Assembly: GCA_003537495.1 (NCBI GenBank)
Contig: DPSB01000330.1
Location: forward strand, 2,043-14,628
From: Cytophagales bacterium
GTDB lineage: Bacteria > Bacteroidota > Bacteroidia > Cytophagales > Cyclobacteriaceae
DNA length: 12,586 bases
Direction of reading: 5' to 3'
The notes beneath the pieces are model-generated. The model was given only the letters and a program-made list of their open reading frames with translations. It did not search any database and was not told the origin of the DNA. This document shows, in pieces, positions 1 through 7,658 of this stretch. The translations under genes were made by a program, and so were the position numbers. Each line of letters opens with the position of its first letter. The first letter of the stretch is position 1.

Positions 1-559
1 CTGTAGTAGCCGATGCATTTAATTGCGCTGCACCAAGAGGAGTTCCAAAAGTAATAGCAGCTGGGGCTGGCCAGGTAATAACCGGTGTTGCTTTATTTAC
101 CGTTACCTGAACGGTGGTGTTGTTAACATTATTATAATTAGCGGTGTTGGCAGGTGCAAAATTAACGGAGAGTGTTTGATTACCTGCGTTGAGAATAGTT
201 CCAGTTGTTGGTGTATAAGTGAACGTACCCGGTACATTGGCGGTAGCATTAAGTTGTGTGGCCGACAAAGGAGTGCCATACGTTATAGCACCCGGATTAC
301 TCCAGGTAACAATCGGTGTTGCCTTGTTTACGGTTATAGTTACCGTAGTACCATTAACCGAACTGTAATTGGTTTGATCGGTAGGTGTAAAGTCAACTGT
401 TAAAATCTGATTTGTACCTGCGTTGAGTATTGCACCCGCAGCTGGTGTGTACACAAATGTACCCGGCACATTTGCTGTTGCATTTAACTGTGTGGCACTT
501 AATGCTGTTCCATATACAATGGCTGTTGGATTATTCCAGGTTACAATCGGGGCGGTTTT
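1..559 (-). repeat. B-type Ig-like block, at least three modules, cut by the window edge
   Basis: It begins at 559 with GKTAPIVTW. Modules run 326-559 (78 codons) and 95-325 (77 codons, lacking one residue in LNAGNQTL). A third is cut after 31 codons, within TQLNA-like AAQLNAS. The array therefore continues beyond the window. Confidence 0.88.
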
Positions 560-3500
560 TCCAACTTCGAGCACACCACTCACATACGTAAATGAGTAAT
601 TACCATCCGAACCACCAGCTACATTGATTGGATAATTACCAATTGGGCTGGCTGCTATGGCCGTGGTAGTGGCAGTAGGCAACACATCTAATACCGAACT
701 ATTCTCACCGTTTACAAAACCAGCATAATTAATTACAAAAACGGGATTAGCTGTTCCATAAGGTCGGCTGGTATTGGCTGCCGTTGCTGTAAGTACTGCT
801 TTACCAATAGTAAGTGTGCCCGCAGTATAACTGAAGTTATAATTGTTATCAACACCACCTGAGGCTGTAATGGGATAAGTGCCCACCGAACTTGTTACTG
901 TAGCAGCCGTAGAGGCACCGGGTGCAGTATCCAGATCGTTTACATCATCACCGTTAAGGAAGCCACTATAATTAATTATAAAAGTTGGGTTAACTGTTCC
1001 GTATGAACGTGCCGCATTTGTAACTGAAGCACTAAGCGTAGCTTTATTAATAGTAAGATTTCCTGAAACTAAAGTAAGATTATAGTTATTATCAGACCCC
1101 CCCGATAACGTGATGGCATATGCTCCAACGTTACTCACTACAGTTGCCGAAGTAGTAGCAGTGGGTGGCACATCAATTACTGCAGATGTTTCGCTATTAA
1201 CAAATCCGGTGTACACGAATGTAAGGGCCGGGTTCAAACTGCCATATGTTCGGGTTTGATTATTAGCCGTTACGGTTAAGTTGGTTTTGTTAATTGTAAG
1301 GGTACCTGCCTGGAGCACAATAGCATAATTCATAGCAGTACCTCCACTTAATGTGATTGGATAGGTGCCCACAACACTAGTATTGTTAGCAGCTGTAGAG
1401 ATAGTAGGTTGTGTTATGGACGCTGCATTATCGCCATTTAAAAAACCAGTGTAGGTAATGGTTAAGGTAGGATTAGCTTGCCCATACGTTTTTGATTTGT
1501 CATCCGCGCGGGCAGTCAATGGAGCACTATTAACGGTAAGGGTTCCATTCTGTAAAGTGAAGTTATAATTGGTTGATATCCCACCACTCAACTGAATAGG
1601 ATAATTGCCCACATTACTCGTTATCGTTGCCGAAGTGGAAATACCCGGAGGCGTAATATCTGCCTCGGTATCACCATTCACAAAACCAGTATATCCTATT
1701 GTAAGTACAGGATTAGCTACTCCATATAGTCTCGTTTTATTATCTGCTCTTGCTACAAGTGGTGCTTTTGTAATAGATAAAGAACCATTTATATAGTTGA
1801 ATGCATAGTTATTGTCCTGACCACCGGCAGGTATAATCGGGAATGAACTTCCAGCATTGCTCCCTGCGATGGCAGCACTGGATGCTGTTGGCGGTGTATC
1901 AATCACACCATCATTCTCGCCATTTACAAAACCTGCATAGGTTAAAGCAAATGCTGGATTAGCAGCACCATAAATCCGACTGGTACTTGTTGCGATTACG
2001 GCTAAGGTCGCTTTGTTTACGGTAATGGTAACATTTGCTGTTACAGAGTTGAAGTTAATTGCATCAGTAGGAATAAAATTCACCGATAAAGTCTGGTTGG
2101 TTCCGGCATTCAATAAAGTCCCGGCTGCCGGAGTATATACAAAAGTGCCCGGCACATTTGCGGTAGCATTTAGTTGTGTTGTTCCAAGCGTAGTTCCATA
2201 GGTTATGGCGGCAGGATTATTCCAGGTTACCACCGGATTATCTTTATTGTTTACTTGAATTTGTACCTGTGTACTGGGTACGGAGTTATAATTAGTTGCA
2301 TCAGTTGGGGTAAAACTCACTGTAAGGGTATATGTTCCCACAGTGGCAAAAGAAGCACCAGCAGCCGGAGTATAACTAAAGGTACCCGGTACATTGGCCG
2401 TAGCATTTAGTTGAGTACTCGTTAAAGGTTCATTTATTTTTATCGGTAATGGTGTTGACCAATTTACTACAGGAGTTGCCTTGTTAACGGTAATCAATAC
2501 ATTGGTACCGGTTACCGAATTATAATTGATCGCATCGGTTGGTGTAAAGTTTACAGCAAGCGTTTGGTTAACTCCCGTGTTGAGAACTGTTCCAGCTGCT
2601 GGCGTGTAAACTAATGTTCCGGGTACGTTAGCCGAAGCATTAAGTTGAGTAGAACTTAAAGGAGTTCCATAAATAATCGGAGCTGGGTTTGCCCATGTGA
2701 TAACCGGTGTAGCTTTATTAACTGTTATTAATCGCTGTACATTCGAAACAGGATTATAGTTAGCCATATCAGTAGGCGTAAAGTTTACGGATAGTACCTG
2801 ATTCGGTCCGGCATTCAATAGAGTACCAATTGTTGGAGTATAAACAAATGTGCCTGCAACTGTAGTTGATGCATTTAATTGCGTAGCACTAAGGGCAGTT
2901 CCATAGGTGATAGCTGCTGGGTTATTCCAAGTTATAACTGGTGTTGCTCTGCCTACGGTAATCAGAACTGTTGTTCCGTTTACCGGATTATAATTATTGA
3001 TATCAGTAGGTGTAAAGTTTACTGACAAAGATTGATTGGCACCTGCGTTTAAAACTGTTCCTGCAGCTGGAGTATAAACAAAACTTCCTGCCACTGAAGC
3101 AGTAGCATTTAGTTGTGTGGCGGATAAGGCTGTTCCATAAGTAATGTTGGCAGGATTATTCCACGTAACCGTAGGTGTGGCTTTATTTACTGTTATCAGT
3201 ACACTGGTTCCATTAACCGTGTTATAATTTATGGCATCGGTTGGTGTAAAATTTACGGATAATGATTGATTGGCACCCGCATTAAGAACAGTGCCCAGAC
3301 CGGGTGCATAAACAAAACTTCCAGGTACAGTTGCCGTAGCATTTAATTGTGTGGCGCTAAGCGGAGTTCCGTAGGTTATAGCAGCAGGGTTATTCCAGGT
3401 AACTGATGGTGTAGCTTTGTTAACCGTAATCTGAGTGGTAAATCCATTTACTGAATTATAGTTTACAGCATCGGTTGGTGTAAAATTTACGGATAGCGTT

Positions 3501-6500
3501 TGATTAACCCCAGCATTAAGTACTACCCCAGTTGCTGGCGAATAAACAAAAGTACCCGCCACATTCGCGGAAGCATTTAGTTGTGTTGCACTAAGGACAG
3601 TTCCATAGGTAATAGCATTTGGCGCTGGCCAGGTAAGAACGGGTGTAGCTCTGTTAACTGTGATCTGGACCGTGGTACCAGTTACTGATTCATAATTTAT
3701 TCCATCGCTGGGTGTAAAGTTTACCGTTAGTGTTTGATTAGCACCTGCATTGAGCACCGTACCCGCAGTAGGATTATACACAAAATTTCCTGGCACTGAC
3801 GCGGTAGCATTCAATTGAGTTGCACTTAATGCTGTACCGTAAGTGATGGCCGATGGATTATTCCATGTAATTGTGGGAGTTGCTTTGGTAATCGTTAATG
3901 TTCCGCTCACATAATTAAACGTGTAGTTGTTATCATTACCACCCACTGCATTGATAGGATATACCCCCACATTACTGCTAATGATGGCTGTGGTACTGGC
4001 TGTTGGCAACAAGTCTAATACGGCAGAAGTCTCTGAGTTAACAAATCCGGAATAGGTGATGGTGAATGTTGGATTAGCCACTCCATAAATCCGGGTAGCA
4101 TTTGCAACCGTAGCGGTAACGGTAGCTTTGGTGATGGTTAACGTACCAGCGGTATAGGTAAAGGTGTAATTGTTATCCAACCCACCCGCAACCACAATTG
4201 GATAGGTGCCAACTGCACTGGTTACAGTTGCTGCTGTACTTGCAGTAGGCGGTGTATCTAACACACTGGAATTTTCGCTGTTTACAAAGCCGGTATAACT
4301 AACTACAAAAACCGGATTGGCTTCTCCATAAATACGATTTGCATTCTGAGCCGTTGCTACCAATGTAGCCTTATTGATGGTAAGCGTACCGTTTACTAAT
4401 ACCAGGTCATAGTTATTATCAGTTCCTCCAGTTAAAGTTATAGCATAATTTCCAACGGCCGAAGTATTAACGGCAACCGTGGCAGCAGTGGGTTGTTCAT
4501 TGATAACGGAGGCATTGTCACCATTCACAAAACCAGTATAGGTAATAGTAAGCGTTGGGTTGGCCGCACCATACGTACGAGTTTGGTTGTTGGCTGTTGC
4601 CGTTAGCGTTGCTTTGTTAACAGTTATCAAAACGGTAGTTCCCAAAACAGAATTATAATTAGTTGCATCGGTTGGCGTAAAGTTTACAGATAGCACCTGA
4701 TTTACGCCAACATTTAACACGGTACCAGTGGATGGTGTATATACAAATGATCCGGCAACGGAAGCTGTTGCGTTAAGTTGAGTTGCGCCTAAAGCAGTAC
4801 CATAGATTATAGCCGATGGATTATTCCACGTGACAGTGGGCGTAGCTTTGATAATCGTTAACGTTCCACTTATGTAAGTAAAATTGTAGTTCGCATCGGT
4901 ACCGCCACTAACGGTTATCGGGTATGTTCCCACATTACTACCTGTAGTTGCAACAGTACCTGCTACCGGAAGCACATCAAGTACACTTGAGTTTTCGCCA
5001 TTAACAAAACCAGTATAATTAATAGTAAAGCTTGGATTTGCAACCCCAAATACACGGCTCGCATTAGCGGCAGTTGCGGTAATGGTAACTTTGGTGATGG
5101 TGAGGGTACCATTTACGTAGGTCAAATTATAATTGTTATCCAATCCGCCCGCTACTGTAATCGGATAAGTGCCAACATCAGAAGTTAATGTAGCAGCGGA
5201 GGTTGCTTCGGGTGCAGTATCCAAGACTGATGCATTTTCTCCATTCTGAAAACCAGTATAGCTAATGTTGAATGTTGGATTAGCCGATCCATACGGTCGG
5301 TTTGCATTAACAGCTGTGGCTGTTAATGTTGCTTTCGTAATGGTAAGCGTTCCTGATACAGGTGCAATTTCATAATTCCCATCCGAGCCTCCCGTTACCT
5401 GAATTGGATAACCACCTACTGGTGTGGTGGCAATTGCTGTTGTACTTGTTGTGGGTTGAACATCCAACACAGAGACTGTTTCCCCATTTGCAAAACCCGT
5501 ATAGGTAATTGTCAAGGTGGGATTAACTGCTCCGTATGTTCGGGTTTGATTATTGGCAGTAGCAACCACGGTTGCTTTAGTAATGGTGAGTGTTCCGGCC
5601 GCGTAAGTAAAATCGTAATTACCTGATACACCACCACCAACAGTAATAGGATAAGTTCCAACATTAGTAGTGAGCCCAGCTACAGTAGCAGCCGTTGGCG
5701 CAGTTGTTAGATTGGCAGGAGTCTCGCTGTTTACGAAACCGGTATAATTTAGAGTGAGTGTAGAGTTCGCTTCACCATAATGTCTGCTCTGATTATTGGC
5801 AGTTACTGTGAGCAAAGCCTTCGTAATCGTTAACGATCCGTTAACCAATGTCAGGTTGTAATTATTATCCAATCCTCCCGTTAGGGTTATCGGGTATATG
5901 GCTGGCACCGACACTGCATTGGCCGCTGTATTAATGGTTGGTTGAGTGTCTATATCTGCCGATGTATTACCATTTACAAAACCAGTGTACTGAATGGTTA
6001 GTGTTGGATTTGCAGCACCATAAGTACGGCTTTTATTTTCCGCAGTAGCAGTAAGGGCGGCTTTCGTTATGGAGAGTGTTCCCGCTACCAGGCTAATAGT
6101 GTAGTTATTATCTGTTCCACCAGTTAACGTAATCGGATAAGCACCTACATCCGATAAAGTAGTTGCGACCGTTCCGGCTGTTGGCGGACTATCGATTACC
6201 GTTGCTATTTCACTGTTTACAAATCCTGTATAAGCAATAGTAAGTGTCGGATTTGCCGCACCATATACCCGACTCTTATTTTCGGCTGTAGCCGTAAGCA
6301 GGGCTTTGTTAACTGTGATTTGAGCTGTTGTTCCCAAAACCGAATTGTAATTCACAGCATCTGCCGGAACAAAATCAACAAACAAGTTCTGATTAACACC
6401 TGCATTGAGTAAGGTACCTATTGCTGGCGTGTAGGTAAATGTTCCGGCCACTCCGCTTGAAGCGTTCAATTGAGTAGCACTCAACAGAGTACCATATGTA

Positions 6501-7471
6501 ATTGCTGCGGGATCATTCCAGGTAATTACCGGTGTTGCTTTGGTAATGGTAAGTATTCCGTTTACATAAGTGAATGAATAATTATTATCAACTCCGTCAG
6601 CGGGTATAATGGGATAGGTAGCAACCGAGCTGGATAGAATGGCCGTTGTGGTGGCCGTGGGCGGAGTGTCAATGTCCAGTTCTTCATCACCATTTACAAA
6701 ACCTGTATAAGAGATTGTAAAAGTTGGATTGGCCGTTTGATAAACACGTGTTTGATTGTTAGCGGTAGCGGTAAGTGTAGCCTTATTTACAACTAAGGTT
6801 TGGGGAACAGCAGTTGCTGCATTGTAAACTCCGTCACCTGATTGAGAAGCGGTGATTACTGCCGAACCAGCTCCAACAATTGTTACTGTGCTGCCGCTGA
6901 TAGTAGCCACCAGTGGGTTATCACTTACATAATTTAGAGCCAACCCAGAAGAGGCTATGGCTGAAAGTGAAAAACTACTATTTCCGTAAGTGCGAGAGGC
7001 TAATGCTCCAAACGTTATAATTTGATTGAGTTTAACTCCATTGCCGGTAAGGTTAATAGTAAATGTCCCTCCCCCATCATCAGATTGAATTTCAATTGCA
7101 GCGGTTCTTGTACCACTTGCTGATGGCGCGAAAGTTACAGTAAAGGAAGTTGAACCTGAGGCGGGCACAACACTTAATAAACCAGATGTATCAAGCGTAA
7201 AATCCGAAGCATGCGTTCCGGTAATAGAAGCCTGACTAATGTTCAGATCTTCCGGAGTACCTATGTTTTGTATTGTAATGGTAAGTGGAGCAGTAGAAGA
7301 CAGGAGGTTTACGTTTCCGAAATTATGCGTATTACCTGAAGTTATTGGGGCGCCAATACTAACCTGAATCTGGGGTGCCATGCCGCTCTTAACTATATTT
7401 ACTTCCGATTTAATCGGGTAAATAGATAGGAAAAGGGCAATGCCAGTAATTAAATACCTTAAATTCTTCAT
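1..7471 (-). CDS. Giant secreted MBG/Ig-like repeat protein (C-terminus outside window)
   Basis: Open from an ATG at 7471-7469 to the window edge: 2490 codons, no stop. Residues 1-23 form a signal peptide (MKNLRYLITG start, hydrophobic core about 5-18). Residues about 35-146 resemble a choice-of-anchor D/ASH (Hydin-like) beta domain (FGNVNL, VTFAPSASG, LTGNG). Residues 150-229 are a degenerate Ig-like module (ITFGALASRTYG). From residue 230 come 29 tandem modules of two kinds: A (RxYGxANP, YxGFVNGE, VGxYPI, DNNY, GTLTI) and B (VTWNNP, ITYGTxLSATQLNA, VPGTF, NQTLSVNFTPTD, NYNSV). Every module boundary falls in the same frame. Tryptophan is seen only in B modules, and I read no cysteine. Family knowledge: such MBG/Ig-like arrays are extracellular stalks or adhesins, in this phylum often exported by type IX secretion. 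The C-terminal sorting domain that would prove this is not visible. The role in adhesion is inferred. Confidence 0.93.
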   Translation of the reverse strand, partial: MKNLRYLITGIALFLSIYPIKSEVNIVKSGMAPQIQVSIGAPITSGNTHNFGNVNLLSSTAPLTITIQNIGTPEDLNISQASITGTHASDFTLDTSGLLSVVPASGSTSFTVTFAPSASGTRTAAIEIQSDDGGGTFTINLTGNGVKLNQIITFGALASRTYGNSSFSLSAIASSGLALNYVSDNPLVATISGSTVTIVGAGSAVITASQSGDGVYNAATAVPQTLVVNKATLTATANNQTRVYQTANPTFTISYTGFVNGDEELDIDTPPTATTTAILSSSVATYPIIPADGVDNNYSFTYVNGILTITKATPVITWNDPAAITYGTLLSATQLNASSGVAGTFTYTPAIGTLLNAGVNQNLFVDFVPADAVNYNSVLGTTAQITVNKALLTATAENKSRVYGAANPTLTIAYTGFVNSEIATVIDSPPTAGTVATTLSDVGAYPITLTGGTDNNYTISLVAGTLSITKAALTATAENKSRTYGAANPTLTIQYTGFVNGNTSADIDTQPTINTAANAVSVPAIYPITLTGGLDNNYNLTLVNGSLTITKALLTVTANNQSRHYGEANSTLTLNYTGFVNSETPANLTTAPTAATVAGLTTNVGTYPITVGGGVSGNYDFTYAAGTLTITKATVVATANNQTRTYGAVNPTLTITYTGFANGETVSVLDVQPTTSTTAIATTPVGGYPIQVTGGSDGNYEIAPVSGTLTITKATLTATAVNANRPYGSANPTFNISYTGFQNGENASVLDTAPEATSAATLTSDVGTYPITVAGGLDNNYNLTYVNGTLTITKVTITATAANASRVFGVANPSFTINYTGFVNGENSSVLDVLPVAGTVATTGSNVGTYPITVSGGTDANYNFTYISGTLTIIKATPTVTWNNPSAIIYGTALGATQLNATASVAGSFVYTPSTGTVLNVGVNQVLSVNFTPTDATNYNSVLGTTVLITVNKATLTATANNQTRTYGAANPTLTITYTGFVNGDNASVINEQPTAATVAVNTSAVGNYAITLTGGTDNNYDLVLVNGTLTINKATLVATAQNANRIYGEANPVFVVSYTGFVNSENSSVLDTPPTASTAATVTSAVGTYPIVVAGGLDNNYTFTYTAGTLTITKATVTATVANATRIYGVANPTFTITYSGFVNSETSAVLDLLPTASTTAIISSNVGVYPINAVGGNDNNYTFNYVSGTLTITKATPTITWNNPSAITYGTALSATQLNATASVPGNFVYNPTAGTVLNAGANQTLTVNFTPSDGINYESVTGTTVQITVNRATPVLTWPAPNAITYGTVLSATQLNASANVAGTFVYSPATGVVLNAGVNQTLSVNFTPTDAVNYNSVNGFTTQITVNKATPSVTWNNPAAITYGTPLSATQLNATATVPGSFVYAPGLGTVLNAGANQSLSVNFTPTDAINYNTVNGTSVLITVNKATPTVTWNNPANITYGTALSATQLNATASVAGSFVYTPAAGTVLNAGANQSLSVNFTPTDINNYNPVNGTTVLITVGRATPVITWNNPAAITYGTALSATQLNASTTVAGTFVYTPTIGTLLNAGPNQVLSVNFTPTDMANYNPVSNVQRLITVNKATPVITWANPAPIIYGTPLSSTQLNASANVPGTLVYTPAAGTVLNTGVNQTLAVNFTPTDAINYNSVTGTNVLITVNKATPVVNWSTPLPIKINEPLTSTQLNATANVPGTFSYTPAAGASFATVGTYTLTVSFTPTDATNYNSVPSTQVQIQVNNKDNPVVTWNNPAAITYGTTLGTTQLNATANVPGTFVYTPAAGTLLNAGTNQTLSVNFIPTDAINFNSVTANVTITVNKATLAVIATSTSRIYGAANPAFALTYAGFVNGENDGVIDTPPTASSAAIAGSNAGSSFPIIPAGGQDNNYAFNYINGSLSITKAPLVARADNKTRLYGVANPVLTIGYTGFVNGDTEADITPPGISTSATITSNVGNYPIQLSGGISTNYNFTLQNGTLTVNSAPLTARADDKSKTYGQANPTLTITYTGFLNGDNAASITQPTISTAANNTSVVGTYPITLSGGTAMNYAIVLQAGTLTINKTNLTVTANNQTRTYGSLNPALTFVYTGFVNSETSAVIDVPPTATTSATVVSNVGAYAITLSGGSDNNYNLTLVSGNLTINKATLSASVTNAARSYGTVNPTFIINYSGFLNGDDVNDLDTAPGASTAATVTSSVGTYPITASGGVDNNYNFSYTAGTLTIGKAVLTATAANTSRPYGTANPVFVINYAGFVNGENSSVLDVLPTATTTAIAASPIGNYPINVAGGSDGNYSFTYVSGVLEVGKTAPIVTWNNPTAIVYGTALSATQLNATANVPGTFVYTPAAGAILNAGTNQILTVDFTPTDQTNYSSVNGTTVTITVNKATPIVTWSNPGAITYGTPLSATQLNATANVPGTFTYTPTTGTILNAGNQTLSVNFAPANTANYNNVNNTTVQVTVNKATPVITWPAPAAITFGTPLGAAQLNASATT
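560..2014 (-). repeat. Block of six A-type (MBG/YGX) modules
   Basis: There are six modules with boundaries at 2014, 1768, 1528, 1288, 1045 and 802, of 82, 80, 80, 81, 81 and 81 codons. The first has an extra SSF-containing stretch before PII. The second and third share a sub-type with ARADNK or ARADDK after the first strand. One junction has Ser in place of the usual Lys (VNSAPLT). The last module ends LEVGK rather than LTITK. Confidence 0.88.
2015..3886 (-). repeat. Block of eight B-type Ig-like modules
   Basis: There are eight tandem modules with boundaries at 3886, 3652, 3418, 3184, 2950, 2716, 2482 and 2245. The first six are exactly 78 codons, the seventh 79 and the eighth 77. The signature is (K/R)ATPxxTW, YGTxLSATQLNA, PGTFVYTP, LNAG and FTPTD. 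The seventh is degenerate: KINEPLTSTQLNA replaces the YGT strand, and its end has the unusual junction VNNKDNP. Confidence 0.9.
3887..4615 (-). repeat. Block of three A-type (MBG/YGX) modules
   Basis: There are three consecutive 81-codon modules, with boundaries at 4615, 4372 and 4129. Each contains R-x-YG-x-x-NP, Y-x-GF-VN and DNNY. The Lys at each junction ends one module's TI(T/N)K strand and begins the next. Confidence 0.9.
4616..4849 (-). repeat. Single B-type Ig-like module
   Basis: This is one 78-codon B module (TVTWNNPSAI, YGTALGATQLNA, VAGSFVYTP, VNFTPTDATNYNSV). It separates the six-module and three-module A blocks. It begins with the KATP junction and ends with LITVN, like other B modules. 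Confidence 0.88.
4850..6307 (-). repeat. Block of six A-type (MBG/YGX) modules
   Basis: There are six consecutive modules of exactly 243 bp (81 codons) each, with boundaries at 6307, 6064, 5821, 5578, 5335 and 5092. All carry the Y/F-G-x-x-N-(P/S) motif, an (Y/F)xGFxN motif, YPI and a terminal G(T/S)LxITK. Exact length conservation contrasts with visible sequence divergence between copies. The last has FGVANP in place of YGxANP. Confidence 0.9.
6308..6541 (-). repeat. Single B-type Ig-like module between A blocks
   Basis: This is one 78-codon module with the B signature VITWNDP, ITYGTLLSATQLNA, GTFTYTP, FVDFVPAD and NYNSV. It sits alone between the first A module and a run of six A modules. 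The pattern resembles widespread bacterial Ig-like repeats; the exact family name is uncertain. Confidence 0.88.
6542..6784 (-). repeat. First A-type (MBG/YGX) module of the giant protein
   Basis: This is a single 81-codon module starting at the Lys of VNKATL and ending before the KATP of the next module. It carries RVYQTANP where the other A modules have YGxANP, so Gln replaces the Gly of the YG motif. It is followed directly by a B module. It matches the other A modules in length and in YTGFVNGDE, YPI, DNNY and GILTI. Confidence 0.88.
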
Positions 7472-7504
7472 CAAATAAGCCAAATAAGACAGACCTGAGC
7501 TTTT

Positions 7505-7520
7505 CTGGTTCCTCAACCAG
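7505..7520. other. Perfect 6-bp hairpin in the giant gene's leader
   Basis: CTGGTT (7505-7510) and AACCAG (7515-7520) form a perfect 6-bp stem with a 4-nt loop, about 33 bp upstream of the giant gene's ATG. A second inverted repeat, CCGGA/TCCGG (7521-7525 and 7537-7541), abuts it. There is no T-tract after it on the minus strand, so it does not look like an intrinsic terminator. It may be a leader structure. Confidence 0.4.
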
Positions 7521-7572
7521 CCGGAGATGTAATGTTTCCGGAAGATTTAACCTCTGATAGGCCCAGAACTCT

Positions 7573-7580
7573 CAAAGGTA
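7573..7580 (-). promoter_or_regulatory. Candidate Bacteroidota -7 box for the giant repeat gene
   Basis: On the minus strand this reads TACCTTTG, a perfect match to the Bacteroidota sigma-ABfr -7 consensus TAnnTTTG. A TTG lies 24 nt upstream, slightly farther than the usual spacing for the -33 element. Transcription from here would give a leader of roughly 95 nt before the ATG at 7471. Confidence 0.6.
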
Positions 7581-7658
7581 GCACAAAGAACTGGAGTTTA
7601 TCCGCAATCAAAATTAAATGTAACTCGTAGCTTCGCACCTTAATTTCGATCAAAAACC

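Larger units (their letters stand above)
7472..7658. other. Divergent intergenic region
   Basis: These 187 bp separate the starts of the giant repeat gene and the glycosyltransferase. They hold the minus-strand -7 box (7573-7580) and the leader hairpin (7505-7520). On the plus strand only TAATTTCG (7641-7648), one mismatch from TAnnTTTG, precedes the GTG at 7659. If that is used, the leader would be very short. No small gene is seen. Confidence 0.6.

Noticed and set aside
23..403. Plus-strand open frames within the repeat region (also at 1605-1796, 2013-2201 and 2174-2410)
   Set aside because: They are antisense shadows of the minus-strand repeat gene. Their Cys/Arg/Ser-rich or repeat-periodic products only mirror its codons, and the minus frame is open across the whole region.
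1..6784. Regular repetition that could suggest a CRISPR array or satellite DNA
   Set aside because: The period is about 234 or 243 bp, always a multiple of three, and conservation is at protein level with synonymous changes. It is a coding module array.
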